This document shows positions 1 to 13,586 of a DNA stretch of 64,000 nt, one piece after another; position 1 is the stretch's first letter, and each line of letters starts with the position of its first letter. The position numbers and the translations under genes are program-made. Under the pieces are notes generated by a model, which saw nothing but the letters and a program-made list of their open reading frames with translations, was not told where the DNA came from and made no database searches. The stretch is from contig JAVTVJ010000070.1 in NCBI GenBank assembly GCA_034509425.1, forward strand, positions 1,550,001 through 1,614,000. Reading direction: 5' to 3'. The DNA comes from Eopsaltria australis (Eukaryota > Chordata > Aves > Passeriformes > Petroicidae).

Positions 1-2978
1 TTCAGACCTGAAATATGCTATTAATATTGGAGAATTTAGTTGACACTATGCAATTACCTTTAATCCACAGTTTAAATTCAGATTATCCTACTTAGTGAAA
101 TCCTTGGTGGTTTCTAAACTCCCTCAAAAGCCAGTGCAGAAAGACATATTGTGACCTTCAGAACACAAGTGTATCTCTTTCCTCTGAAATCTGTTTTAAG
201 GTTACATGAATTGATTGCCAAAGATGCTCACTCCTTTCCATTGGCTAGAAAGGAAGTCTGAAAAATTAGCATGGGCATGTCAACCTTATTTTCATATTAC
301 TGAGGTATGGGACATGGATCCTGCTAGTGATGCTGTTTCAGATTTAAATCTTTCTTGTTATTGTACACTTTGGCTAAACACTTAGATTGGTAGTTTTACA
401 TTCATAATTAATTCCAGGTCTATACAATTATTCACCTTGATAAATTACTTACATTCCAAAACAGCAGATTCCACAAAAATGCTCTGCTAGAGCATTTTGT
501 TTGTCATAGCCTTTTATGACTTGGTACAGTATAAGAGATGTTTTTCAGACAAGTAAAAGTTCCTCTTTTCTTGTGCTGGCATGGTCACTGTTATGAGAAT
601 AGTAACAGTTTTTTTGTTATGTTTTCAGGGGAAACATTAGAATTCCAGAACCTTCTGGAAGATGTTGAAATTTGGAAGAGTTAAAGCTGGCAAAGGAAGA
701 ATTTCAATCAAATTGAAGGTATTTTTATACTACCTTTCAACAAAATTTTATTGTAGGATAACTCAATTAAATTTGATTGGAGAATGTTTGTTAGCTGTTG
801 GAGATATCTGGAAGCTTATTTAGACTTTCTGTACTAAACATATGCAAATGTCTTAAATAATTATTTAAGAAATAGTTTCAGATGGGTTGTATGTATTAAA
901 TACTTCTAAAAACTCCCTATGTAATTTGAAGCAGTACATCAATTGCTATGATTCTTTGTAGCTCTCTAGCATTATTGGTACAGTAAGAGCAATTTAATTA
1001 AAAATGTGAGAACAACAATTCTGAGCTATTAATTTCTTCATTTCTGAAGTTTCCCTGGCTCACAGTCTTAATTCCAAATGATTTTAAAATCATATTTTTA
1101 ACCTTAATAGTAATTAATAACTCACACTTAACACAGTTCCTTGAAACCAGCCAATGGCCAGGTTCTCAAGTCCTGAAATTGGCATTAGGCATGTGCTTGG
1201 GATAGAAGTCATTTTCATAAAGTGACAAAGTATTTTTGAACAGAAAACCCCCTTTTTTCATCAGGTCTGATAATGAATACTTTAAGAGTGATTTTTGAAT
1301 ATAAGAATTGAGTAATCACATGGTATGATTTGCTGGAGTCTCTCGAGCAGATTTGGTTATGTTGAATAGTCTGTGTCATTAATACCTGTGAAGTGCACAA
1401 CAAAAAGTGACTAATTGATTTATCTGTACAAAGCACTTCAGTCATTATTCAAGTCTTTAATAACTCTGCCAGAAATGTAGCTTCCTATCAATCTTTTTTG
1501 CTTGTCAAATGGTTAAATGTAGATTCAGAGTTCAACCTATGTTAAGGCGGCTTTTTTTTTTTAATGAATCGCAGCAAATTAGTTAATAATTGTTGGATTT
1601 TCATCAATTACATATTTTGACTCCAGTGAATTGAATGCAATTAAGTTACAAATTATGGTAATTATCTGGTGCAAAGATTGATCTATGAGATATAAACCAC
1701 TTCATTGACACTGACAAGGTACAGCTGATGAAGGCAGAGAATTTCTGTTGTGTTTGACAAAATACAAAAGCCTAACACCAGCTTATGGTAATAAAACACA
1801 TCCTATTTCTAATAAAATATTCTATTATGAATATAGAGACCTATATTTTAATTTGAAAGTTTATATATTTGCAAGTTTCTTTCTTTCTACTCTATGATCT
1901 TTTGAAGAATAGCATCTAAGATGCTAAACTCAACATACACAGAGTCTCCGATTATTAACATTCTAGTTTATCAACATAGCTGTCCTTAGGTCCTACCTTT
2001 TTGTTTCATAGATTAACATTTTTATCAAGCTTATAGCTATAAGCCATAAACAGGTAAAACTATGTTTGTACCATTGAATTATTAGTATAAAAATACTAAT
2101 TTAATTTTAAATTATATTGCATATAAAAACTGTCAAAGAAAGTGCAGAGTCAATTTCCTCAGTAATTTCCATTTTATAAGTACATCTATTGTAAATAAAA
2201 AGACTACAGCCTACAGCTGTTTTTTTTAATATCAACCTTAGAAAATTATATTGAGGTCAAGTTCATAGAGAAAACCTCACCTGAAAGTGAACAAAGAAGC
2301 AGTTATGACTAGAATCTACTTGCCAAAATTTGGAAAGAAATTCACAAACTCTTACAAAGTAATTGAGTAATTTCAGGTCCATTTGATATAGCCTTACATG
2401 TCAATAGGAATGTATGTTGAAGATGGGCTATAAGTGTAGTTTATATGACTTGATTTGGTATCAGCTGGAAGGTTTTGATTTGATAGTTGAGACCCCCATT
2501 AAGTGGTGTTTTCTGAAACACATTTTATCTAAAATAATTTGAAGCTTTTTTTTTCCTCATTCTGCGGGTTCAGTTCTCTGGCTAAGAACACAGATCTTCA
2601 GACTAAAAAGCTGTTAAATAATTGTGCAACAGCATTTTTAAAGGGCATTTAAAGTGTAAAATTAGTACCTCAGCTTGAAACCATTTCCTGGGATTCTGCT
2701 GTCTGGGGGCATCTCTTAGCTGTCAGATCTATTTCAAGCATGATGAGAAAATGAGGAATAGGCTTCTGCAAGCCCCAGCCAGGCAGAGCTGGGGTTAGCT
2801 GAGAAGCAGTGCTGCCGTGTCCTGGCCTCTGCTCGTGCCCATGCTTTGTTAGCATCCACACACGTGTTCAGAACACTGCAGGCAGAAGGTCTTTACCAGG
2901 TGGCAAACAGGGATCATCGCAATGTTGTGAGTAGGTGGCTATACCTGATGGCAACAGCATGAACCCCAGAAAGGTCAT

Positions 2979-2996
2979 AAAAAAAAAAAAAAAAAA
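2979..2996. repeat. A18 homopolymer
   Basis: A run of 18 A. It follows a slightly GC-richer segment (2690-2960), but no retrocopy features (source gene, flanking duplication) are visible, so it is listed as a simple repeat only. Confidence 0.9.
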
Positions 2997-5900
2997 GGAA
3001 GAATACCATTAGCAATAATGAACATTCTCAGCTGTCTCTTGGCTAAAGGAAGCGCTTAAGGAGTGAAGTGAGGAGTTATTTAATCCCTGTGGGGCTGCTG
3101 TTATGAGCCAGAAATTGGAGTTCATTATAAAGAGAAACAATATGCTGTAGGTGTGAAATAATACAGTGTGAATCACAGCAAGGTAAAAACGTGGTAAAAT
3201 AAGGCACAGTGTTTTCACAAGTCATAAACAAATTCTATTGTTGAAAAGAATATATTACATATAGGTGATTCTAGTTGAGTTACTTCAATTTCTTCAACAG
3301 CAAATAACCAAAGAATTGCATCACTGCAATTGTTGCTGAAATGAATTACTGGTTTGATTTGTTTGTTTAAAATTAGAAATTTCACAGATACCATTATGCA
3401 CTGGAAATTTGCTTTGTGTTTTATGTCCCATGCAGCATATTTAAGCATTAATTCTCCTCTTAGATCCTTCTCTATACATTGAGACAGCTTCTGGAATTTC
3501 ATATTTTCAACTACATAACCTTGCAAAGTTTGATCTATGAAAATTTATCATCTTTTATACACTGGACCACTCGGGATGAAAGCAGCAATTGCAATACTAC
3601 AATAGCTCATAGACTGTCATTCTTCTCAGTGTAAACTCATTTTCTGGGGTTTTATAACTCAGCTATGAAATCTGCCACAGACTGAAACATGAGAAACCAG
3701 ATGTCTTCTGAGCAGCCCTTCTTTAAACTGGAATTGGACTTAAATCCTTTTAATGGATTTTATCATGGAGAGAGAAAAAATGTTTTGTTGGTTTTAGGGA
3801 TGTTAATTGAAGTCTCATATAATTCAATTAAGAACCTCATTAAGAACTTTGAAATAGATAAGCTGTTCAATCATGCTTTGAATTGACATTTATAAATACA
3901 GTAAAAAATGTATTTCAGGAGACTATAGCACTGTTTTGACAAATTCCAGAATAGGAGGTTTGTCTAGGGCTTTGCACGTTTGAAAAAGAGAAAAAAGTTA
4001 TTTGTTCCCTTAAGTTTGCTGGTGGTTTAAACTAATCCAGAAGTTCTTTCTTTTTCTTGACTAAACGTAAATATATTATCACTTTTAACACTGGTGGATA
4101 TATAGTCTGAAAACAACAAGAACAACAATAAGTCCACGCTTCTATTTTGCAGTTCTTAAAACTTTCCAGTGAACATAAGCCCAACAGGGTGACTACAGTG
4201 AGATTATATTGCAGGGGAAAAATGTACATGTACATTCCTTATAATTATGATATACTCCCCAAGGCCAGACAAAATCTATCTGACTGAAAGATAGTCATAA
4301 TGACCACAAGTTCAGGTGACTTCAGACTATGTTATTCAGAAGCCACTATGGAAAACCAACATTTGGCCAAATGTTTTGCATTAAAAGATTAAAAAGATTT
4401 TAAAAATATAATTAAAGAAAGCATCTGACTGGATGGGTGTTCCATGCCTTCACAAGCTGTTAACTCCCCACTCCTAAAGGCATTACCTCCACAAAGATCT
4501 GCCTTTGCTACAGGTCTCCAAAAAGCCTCTTTATGGTTGAGCAAAGCAAATTAGCCCCAACAAAGAGCCTACTAATTTTTTTTTTTTTACTTATGAAAAC
4601 AAAATAGGAAGCTCATTCTGCTAAGTGTGTCTGTGTGTGTTTGTTATATTTTCACCAATATTATTTTGTAGGTAATTTTGAGTTTCATAGATTTGGTGAG
4701 GTTTCATTAGGTTTGATTTAGTCTGGCCTTTAGGTGACTGGCTAAATCACTGTCAATTTACTCTGAATATTGAACACTGTGGATCTGAAATTAGGGTGGT
4801 GTTAATTAGCTGTAATTGGTCACAGAGATGGCAGGGAATTTTGAACTCTCTATTAGCCCATTAGCAAATATAGATTCCTGGGCAATCAATCTTATGGACT
4901 AAAATAATCTTAAATTATTGAGTTGCATTTACCAATTAAAATACATAATCCAGTTATGTGTACAAGAAATGCATGAAATACATTCATGAATTATGAAGCC
5001 AATTAAAAAGGTGTGTTTCCTAACACAAAGGATGGAAGTAATGAACTGTTGCCAAGAACACATAAAACCAAAACTAGTTTTTTTCTTCATTTCTGAAAAT
5101 ATTGAAAATATATATGAGATTCTTCAATGCAAAATTCTACTTATTCCATATTCATACACACTATGTGCTGTGTGAGATTTGTAGTTTCTTCTCTCAAGCT
5201 TTTGTAATGCATGTCTCCTTCACACCACGTTAGAAATATTTCAGTCATGTACAGAGTTGTACAATACAGCATGATAGGAATGCAAGCTTTCATTTCATTC
5301 CTCAAAGGAATGAGCATAATACACTAAAGCACAACACTGCAAAATTTAATTTCCTTCTTCTGGGTAGATAGTACAGGGGTGAAACTTTCAGTACAGATCT
5401 AATTCTTGTCTCCTGCTTTCCTTGAAATCCACTGCTAAAGCTAAAGCTGATTTGCAGACTTGATCCCTGTCCTAACTTCTGACCAAACTGACACATATCC
5501 ACCCAGGAAGCAAAGCTTTACACATGCAACCTGTAACATAGGGTCCTTCTGTTATGATATATTTTGTATCATAACCAGCACCTCCTCAATAATACAGACT
5601 TCTATAGTATTTACAGCCATCGTGTCCTGGATGTGTAAAATTAAACAAAACTGTATCCTAAATCTTTCTATGAGTGGAGCTTGAATTCATGTAATCTAAC
5701 TTCCCTTACCTAAACCCGAAGTGTTATCCTCCCTCAGCCTCCCTCAGTCCTATAAGCTACTTTACAAATGCTGAATAAAGAGGGCCAGCAAAAAAGTAAT
5801 TTACCACATCTACTTTAGGATGAAACAAAACACCTCTTTTTCATACTGTTTTGGGATAAATTTCACCTTATATTGTCAAAATTTCACAAACTTGATAGTT

Positions 5901-7644
5901 TGCTACTAAAAGAATGTGAAGCCATAGTAATCAAGAAGCAAAACCTAAGGGTTGGCACTCTAATCACAGAGGGTGGTATGAAGTTCATGCCAATAAATTA
6001 AAAGAATATATAAGAGCTAAAATACATATACTGATACTTTATGTCTTTTGGAATTATTTGCCTTTCAGATAATGAGATTAAAATTAACTATTGAAGGAAA
6101 ACAATGCTCATGTTCAAGTTTAAAGTACTTCCTACTCAGCTTATGTGTAGTGTTTTTACTGAGCTCCATGAATCTCTGTGTACTCTAGGTAACTCATAAT
6201 CTAGCATTGCACTTCCTGTGTTTTCCAGAGGTTAGCAGCTCTGTAGTGTAATCAGGGGGAGCAAATCCATGTCTATTCCTCAGCCATACAGTTCCCAGGC
6301 TGCTTTACTAGGTCAGCCTGCCCCTGCTTTCTGCTGCAGTCACTCCTGTGCAGTGCAGTCACTGCCACAGCTGTGCTATGGAGACAGTCATTTCTGGCAC
6401 AGAAACATAGTGAAAGTCCCTGGTGAGAGCCCATAGATCAGAATCCTCTGTCAAATTTGTAACTGCCCTCCAAAAACCTGCAGGCTGCTCCTCAGTGACC
6501 CCACCATCCCCTCTAGGCTGAGTTCAGCTCTCTCAGCTGACCTCATTCATATGCTCCGCATACTTTCTGAACTTGAACTCCATGGAACTTCAGTTAGAGA
6601 AATGGGAAAGAAATTGAATGCACTGGCTTATGAAAGGCAAGTGTTCTTTGAGGAAAAATATACTGAATTTTCTGTGTTTTATGGATCTAAAAAGTATGCA
6701 GTTTAATATAATTTCTTTGGCATCTTTCATTTGCATTTGAAACTTAGGAAATTAATTTTAATCATGCTTGCAAAACTAAATTTACAGTCCTGAAAATAAC
6801 TATTAGCTCTTTTTATGCAGGTCTGGTTTTTCAATGAACAATGTCAAACCTAAGAGAAAAAAAACGGGTTTTAAATTTAAGGAGCCACTTAGAAATGTGT
6901 TCCAAATTCTACTTTCAATATAAAAAGAAGGCATTACTTCCACTGGAGGCAAACTGTCCAAAAGTGAAAATGATTCTTGTATCAATAATTCCAGCTAGGT
7001 GATTCTGTGTGAAATCTTCAGCTATTTCCATGGAATTTCTAGAAATCAGTGGTTTTAGCTTGAAAAAATCAGTAGGAAATCAGGAGTGGAAACCTAAGGG
7101 TTATGATAGCAGCTATGTAACTACTCTTATATGTATGTAAATACAGAAAATAGTCCAATAAGTCCTGGTCTAAAGTACAGCAGTTCCTTCTCTTAATGTT
7201 TGACCATCAAGACCTGATTTGAATACTGGCTTAATTAATCACTTAGGAACAGAAATATAGCTGGGAAGGAAAAGAAACAAACTCATGAACTCAAAATAGT
7301 ATTATATCATCTGTCAGAGACCTTCACAAAATAAAAACTCACCCTTCAGATTAAATTTTGCATTGTTTTATTTCTACATTCTGGTCTGAAAATGTCAGTT
7401 GACATCAACACTTGCGAGATTTAAGCTCATTTAACCAAAACAATATGAACAGAATTCCATCTGCTTAGAAAGTTTCCTTCAGACTCCAGTACAAATGCAG
7501 ATTTTTATTACTTAGCATTACCCTGACTTGTTTATTGAGCATGTGTGACCTGAAAGCCAGTCCAGAAATTTCTTAGTTTAAGACTTCAATCTCAGTTATG
7601 CCCTGGTTCTTGACTGTTCATTGAAAACATATTAAGAACTTGGT

Positions 7645-7676
7645 TAACTGATTGACTGATTGATTGATTGATTGAT
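7645..7676. repeat. (GATT)n short tandem repeat
   Basis: A run of about seven GATT/ATTG units, the first two slightly degenerate, in TRDN intron 2. Confidence 0.85.
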
Positions 7677-7994
7677 ATTTAACATTTAAAACTAAAGCTG
7701 AATATGATAGTTTCTGTTTCTTGGTTTGTATCTCTGTTGTAGCATCAAGTATTTGGTGTCCAAACTAAAATCTGATGCTTATTTTGGAAGGATCTCTTAA
7801 AAAAAGTTGTGTTTTCCAGGGACTCCAGAGATCTCCTTTTGAAAACAAAGACTAATGAGAAAAAAAATTTCAGAAACTTTTGTGATACATTTTCTCCACA
7901 TTTCAAACTCTGTGGCATCTATTGATCCAGGATTGCTTGGTTTCATTCAAGATCTATATGTGTTTTAAAAGCTTTCTAAATAAATCTTGAAGAT

Positions 7995-7996
<2 letters not shown>

Positions 7997-8036
<40 letters not shown>
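7997..8036. repeat. (AT)20 microsatellite
   Basis: Twenty uninterrupted AT dinucleotides within TRDN intron 2, about 1 kb downstream of exon 2 in gene sense. It is probably length-polymorphic. The neighbouring short minus-strand frame that translates it as an Ile/Tyr run is not a gene. Confidence 0.97.
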
Positions 8037-8039
<3 letters not shown>

Positions 8040-9076
8040 GACAAAAAAAAAATCTATGAATTTATCAGTAAACTGATAAAGTCCAGGAAATTTACTCCAA
8101 GACATCAACTCAATTTCTTTTGAATTAAAAGCCTGAAGTCCGAATTTCAATTCCTAGTTAATTATTGTGACAGACATGATAACTTTAGAGCTGGAGTTCT
8201 CATTTAAGAATGACAAGGACCCAAATAATTTGTTTTCTGCTTCACATACATGTTTCCCAGTTGTTAATGGCTGTTTGCCTCACAAAGGTTTTACTACTGT
8301 GGGCTTGCTGAACACGACATACCCTTTAAAAACATAGGTAGTTAATTTATTTTCCATTATATATCATTGCCAGATAAAAGGCATAATATTCTATTCCTTT
8401 CTATTCGCTGCTCTTCTTTATCTATTCCTCAATTAGAATCACAGTCTTTGTACCATCCACTTCAGTTTCACCTTTGCCCACAGTAATCAATACGTACCCC
8501 AAAGCCTGATCTTGTTCTTTTATCTAGCCAAGTCTTAAACAAGGCTAGAGTTATTGACTTACTGAAGACAAGGGTGTGTCTTAGCTAATATTAAGAATCT
8601 GGTCCTCTGTACTTATTTGAAGATCAGTTTTGGGGTTAGCACTACATTTTCTGGGTCACTAAAATGTATAAGCAGACATCTGAATACTCAAGGCAACTAT
8701 TAAAGACTTTATATTTCTGAAAATATGAATTACTACTAATTTTAGTTTTCTAGAAAAAAATTTATATAGAAATTGGAAAACAGAAATCTGTCCTTACATG
8801 CTTGTATACATTTTATGTTACTGTCAACATATTCATTTTCCAGGATGAAGATGGGCTGCAAAATGGACAGACTTAAATTATAAAGATGTATGGGGTGTAA
8901 ACTAATGTGTTCTGGCATTTTTCACAATATCTTCTCTGTTGGTAAACTCAGCAGAGGCATGGTGCTGTCCCCAAGGAGGTGAGACACAGGCGTATTTACG
9001 TAATGGACAAGACACTGCTTAATAAATTTTTAAATTTGAATATACAAGGTGTCAAACAGAATATGTTGAATTTTAC

Positions 9077-9286
9077 CTGCTAAGTCTTTGTAATCCACCA
9101 AGTCAAACATTACAATAGCTACAGCTGACCAGGTAACAATCAGAGCTACAACAAGAAGCCATGCTGCTGGGGAGCTGAATGTTGTCATGAGGTCTTCTGT
9201 CACTGATTTCTTGCCCACTTTCATGGATGACGAAGGAACGGATCCGTTCTTACCATCTATTATTGTCGTGGTTGTAGACATGGGTC
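9077..9286 (-). CDS. TRDN: Triadin coding exon 2 (N-terminal tail and transmembrane helix)
   Basis: A 210-nt exon between an AG acceptor (pyrimidine-rich tract then TATAG|GACCC at 9287/9286) and a GT donor (CAG|GTAAAA at 9077/9076). Spliced to exon 1 it encodes residues 8-77 and the first base of codon 78. Visible parts are a Ser/Thr run (STTTTIID, residues 11-18), a short basic stretch (MKVGKK, 29-34), TEDLMTTFSSPAAW (37-50), a hydrophobic transmembrane segment of about residues 48-68 ending AIVMF, then DLVDYKD. This matches mammalian triadin closely through FSSPAAWLLV and TWSAVAIVMFDLVDYK, the most conserved part of the protein. The N-terminal side is cytoplasmic and faces the ryanodine receptor; the luminal calsequestrin-binding KEKE-rich tail is encoded by later exons outside the window. 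Divergence from mammals is concentrated in residues 9-35. The exon ends in phase 1. No frameshift or stop is present, so the gene appears intact here. The open frame runs past both splice sites (9344 and 9030), which is intronic. Confidence 0.96.
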
Positions 9287-9582
9287 CTATACAAACAGAC
9301 AAAACAGAGGAAAAGAATGTAACAACTTGGAGCCTTAAAGCCAAAAATATGAATGCTGTTTTGAAATTGTTTTGTAGTCAGAATTTTTAGAATAAATATA
9401 AATGTTGTATTACTGACAAAAAGGTTCTTGCACTTTCTGGAAGAAATAGTCACAACTGTCCTTTTTGATTTTAATATGACATTTTTCAATCTGCCACAAA
9501 TAGCTACAGGCCTAGGAGAGTGATTGATGAAAGCATAAAATATTATTACCCTCCAAAGGATTGTCTTGTTATGGGCTTTAGG

Positions 9583-9666
9583 CCAGATTCTCAGGTGATG
9601 TGATTAAGTGAACTTCCATTGACTTTAATGGAGCTAATGCATCTATGCCACTTGAGGTTTGACTGG
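9583..9666. repeat. Ancient imperfect palindromic repeat (MITE-like remnant)
   Basis: The segment runs from CCAGATTCTCAGGTG to a roughly complementary CCACTTGAGGTTTGACTGG around a central CCATTGACTTTAATGG. The two arms pair imperfectly over the whole 84 bp. The wording (ccagattctcag, ttgacttTaatggagct) resembles an old interspersed repeat that I associate with turtle, crocodilian and bird genomes. The family name is not known to me. It lies in intron 1, about 300 bp 5' of exon 2 in gene sense. Confidence 0.55.
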
Positions 9667-12600
9667 AATTCTGCTGTGAAGGACATGTATCAGTAGCAAT
9701 AGAAAGACATACACTTCGTTTCATCTAACAGAAACACAAATTATTTCCATGTCCAGGATCCTTAAAAGTCGTGAATAAGATTGCAGCTGATTTTTAAATA
9801 CCTTTTTTTGTGGAATTTTTCACTTAAGAAATAATCTCCTGAGAAACAAGAGTTACAATGCCAAAGTAGACTTGAATCCAGAAAGCAGAGGTTTGATAAT
9901 AAAAGGCTGATAAGAAATTGAATGCTACTTAGCTAAGTGACCAGCTGACACACATTAACAGTAGTGACTTAACCTACTTCTTCCTGAGGTATTAAACATG
10001 CTAATTCTCAACACAAACCAAAACTGTTGTGACTGAAACCTAACAGAATTTGAAAGTTTTCAAATTAATCTGTTTCATAAAAATATTGGTAACCTAAACA
10101 ATCTAAGAAGGTATTTTTTTCCCCATTATATAAAATAACAATAGTCAAAGTATTCCTAACACCACAGTGCAAACTAGTAGAAGACCATGGCATCTCCACT
10201 TAGTTTACAATAACTGCTTTTATGCTACAGTTAAAATATTCAAAGATATATTACATGTGTTCTTGGTCTGGTTGTCAAAACCAACTTCCGTAAATTAATT
10301 TCAGTCATTTAAGGGACCCTTGCCCATACAGGCATCTGAAATTTCAAGGAATCAGGTGACACTTGGTTTGCGCAGATCTTTGCTTCTCGCTTCTGACACA
10401 GTTGATACAACCTATAAAACTGATATATTCTAAATGACAGAGTTGCTCTATGTGAAAGTAAGTAGATTCAATTTCAATTTTGACATAGAAAATGACAAAT
10501 AGGCACTGAGAAACTGCTGCTGGAGCTAAGGTGCAGATGTTGAAGACTTTCCAACATTTACTATCACAACATGTATTTAGACTCTCCTTGAGAATCACAT
10601 TTTTATTCTTAAAAAAATAAATGAAGAAAGGATAAGATCATAAATATGACACATACATACATACATTTTTCCTTCTTACTTTACCCAAACAAATCTTCCA
10701 GTCCTTATGTTAATGAATACTGGTTTTGTTCCTTTCCTGTAGAATTTTAAAACAATATCCTAAAGTAATACTGACATGCCCCTTTATGTATCTGACAAAG
10801 CCATATACATTTGGGAAGGACAATTTTAGCGGAAGAGGTTCCCTAATTCTTAATCTTTTGTACTTGTTGAATTTTCAAATTCGTACCCTAATCTAGTCTA
10901 GAATTCTGGTTTTTTATTATTTTATTATTTAGAGCATTATATTAATGTGTAATTCCCTTAGCTCTGCCTTTTAAGTTTGCTTCTGCACAAGCATCTTGGT
11001 GCTGATTAGTGCCTTGCTTCAAGCCCTGAAAAACTGCTCTTCTACGCAGCAGAGTTGTAAAAGCAAAACAAGATTGGCATATTACACGTTTTTTGTTACT
11101 TATTTGAAATTTATTCTTATTTATATAGTATTTATTCTGCTTATAAATAATGTCTGTCTCCTAGGATAGAATGTATACAATTTTTTAAGAATATTGCAAA
11201 ACCATCACTGCTCCCATTTCTCAAAATAAAAATTTTCGATCAAACATATCACAGCAGGAGGAAAAATCTGCCAAGTGACAACTAATAATAAAGATCAGCT
11301 TCCTAAGTCGAATTCAAAATCAATAGCATTTTGTTTTCCTACTGCATACAAGATGCAAGTAATTTGTGCATGTAACAGGTCATAAATGACACATTATGCA
11401 TTTTTTCCCCTTGGGTATATCAGTCAGATTTTATGATGTGTAAGAGAGAATAGAAAGGTACTGTCTCATCTTGACAAACCTGATTAGTACCACAGCATGT
11501 CTTCAAGGACATCCTAGTGGCAGATATTTGCAGTTATAATACAAGCAATTAAAACTCTATGAGTGTATACAGATATAGAATTATAATTACCAGTCAAAGG
11601 ACCATTCCTCTAGGTCTGTCGCTATGTTCCTATTTAGCATACCTAGGTTTTCAAACTCAGACCACTATGTGTCTTCTTTGGTGAAGAAAATAGTAACTGA
11701 TTATTTGTCAATCAGAGCAATGCTGCAGAGACAAAGTATGCTAGAAGGTTTTCTATGGCAAGCTTTTGGCTGTTGATATAGTCAAGTCATATTTCCCCTT
11801 AAAAACTCAGGATATTATACAATAAAATCACTGTTGTTGCATTCATTAAAGTGTGAATGAACAGCTATTGATTCAAATTTCACTGGAAGTCAGGCTAGGA
11901 AAGTACTGTTATACTGTTGGAAGTTTCTCATACAGGTGTTTGCTGTGTAATTCAGGGGCCTAAGAAAGATGTCCAGTTTTGTTTTAAATGCTTTAAATTA
12001 TCAAAGACATCCTCACAGGACTGGTAGGCAAAATCTACAGGACAGTAACTTTGGAATTTTCTTAAAAAAAAGAAAAAAAAAAACCAAAAACAGACTGGAT
12101 GTCCTAAACCAAATAGAAATTAGATTTTTATGTCCCTAGATACCTATATAAACAAAATTGGCTGAAAGATTTTATCTAACAACTCCTGAGAAAGACACTG
12201 TTTGCTGCTACATAATCTCATGTAGGGCGGATTGTATATTGATGCCATCATCATTTCATGACTCCAAAATGAAGAGGTAGAGATGATTGCCCTCCCTCTA
12301 CAAGCATTCTATCATTGTAGTACCCAAGGTGTTATCTTCATTCTTTTCTTTTCCTGTTTCTTTCTTTAAGGTGCCTAGGTGCTCTGTTCATTTTTGTCCA
12401 CCTCATATCAGTGCTAACTTTCTTCACAAACTTTCAGTGATGATATTTACAGAGCTTAACAACAGAGAGAAAGGGGATGTATTTACAATGTTTCCATCCA
12501 TTCAGCCAGTAGTAATTCTCCTTTTTCTCAGAAAAGTGCCAAAGTAAGGCAGAGCTCCTGCCCAAGAGGTCAGTGCGGTTTCAGGTGTCCAGTGGGGGAC

Positions 12601-13560
12601 TGAGAAAGACAAGAATTTTTGTTGCTTTGAAATCACCTGATTTCAGCCTATTGCGTTCTACTTTTGCAATTAGCAGAGGTCATTCAGTAACAGGTTAAAA
12701 TCAGATTCCTGAACTTCTCTAGACATCCTTACCAACCATAGAATAAACATTTTCTCTCTCAAGACAAATTTCTGTGTCCGTATTACAGTCAGCCTGAATC
12801 CAAGTCAGTTTATTTTTGATGAGCACTGCAGTGGATCAGGAGATTCATGGGCAGATCAGTTGTCCCTGCTTTGGGAGAGGCAACATCTATCACAGGAGCG
12901 GAGGGTGCAGTTGAAGGCTGCTACAATTTCAGTCATCCAATTTTAATCCACCGCCACATGTCTGCTAGAGCCTCTTGGCACTTTGGGTTGTGATTGCTAT
13001 TGATTTTCAATGAGGATGGGAACTTTGAAAAGTTATATATACATTTCTATAAAAAGATTACTCCAGGGACATATACCTCTGACTGCACATCACAATTTCT
13101 CATGCACAAAGGACTACCCCATCAGGTCGCAAATGTCACCTTTACATCAACAGATTGATTTGCTAAATTCCAAACATCTAAAACTCCAAGACTCTTACGA
13201 CTCCTCTGGTTTCAGAGTTGTCACTTAGAATACAATCTGAAGACCTGTAAGGTCTTCTAAGTATAAATAAAACTTGACAATTGGTGACAACTTTGAGGAG
13301 AGCACTGTGTGACTTTCAGAGTCCAGAGTGAGCTTGTAGTCCTGACAGCTTAGATAAAATATCCTTCTTATTTGTGGGCTGAGACATAATCTCCTTAAGG
13401 CTTGATAAGCATAGGAGTCCATGGTTAAGGATAGGCACTTGATTTTACAGTTCAACAGCCATACCTTCTATTACTCTAGTACAAAAATGAAACAAAACAA
13501 AACAAAGCCTCCAAAACTAGTAAATAAATCATTCAGAATCATTCAAGTGTAAAAGAGTAA

Positions 13561-13586
13561 TTTTCTGTATTTATTTTCTGTATTTA
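13561..13586. repeat. Short tandem duplication (TTTTCTGTATTTA)2
   Basis: Two adjacent copies of a 13-bp unit. A local slippage product in intron 1. Confidence 0.8.

Larger units (their letters stand above)
1..9076 (-). other. TRDN: TRDN intron 2 (donor end only)
   Basis: This non-coding sequence follows the exon 2 donor at 9076. I looked on the minus strand for the next triadin exon, whose conserved luminal segment follows the transmembrane helix, and did not recognise it, so intron 2 is at least 9 kb here. The stretch is AT-rich. It holds an A18 run (2979-2996), an ATTG-type short tandem (7645-7676) and an (AT)20 array. The short open frames on both strands show no family resemblance and no splice context. 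Confidence 0.7.

Noticed and set aside
2690..2996. Possible retrocopy ending in poly(A)
   Set aside because: No recognisable source gene and no flanking duplication. Poly(A)-tailed retrocopies are rare in birds because CR1 does not use poly(A) tails.
1..9076. TRDN exon 3
   Set aside because: No minus-strand segment matching the conserved sequence after the transmembrane helix was found, so exon 3 is likely to the left of the window.
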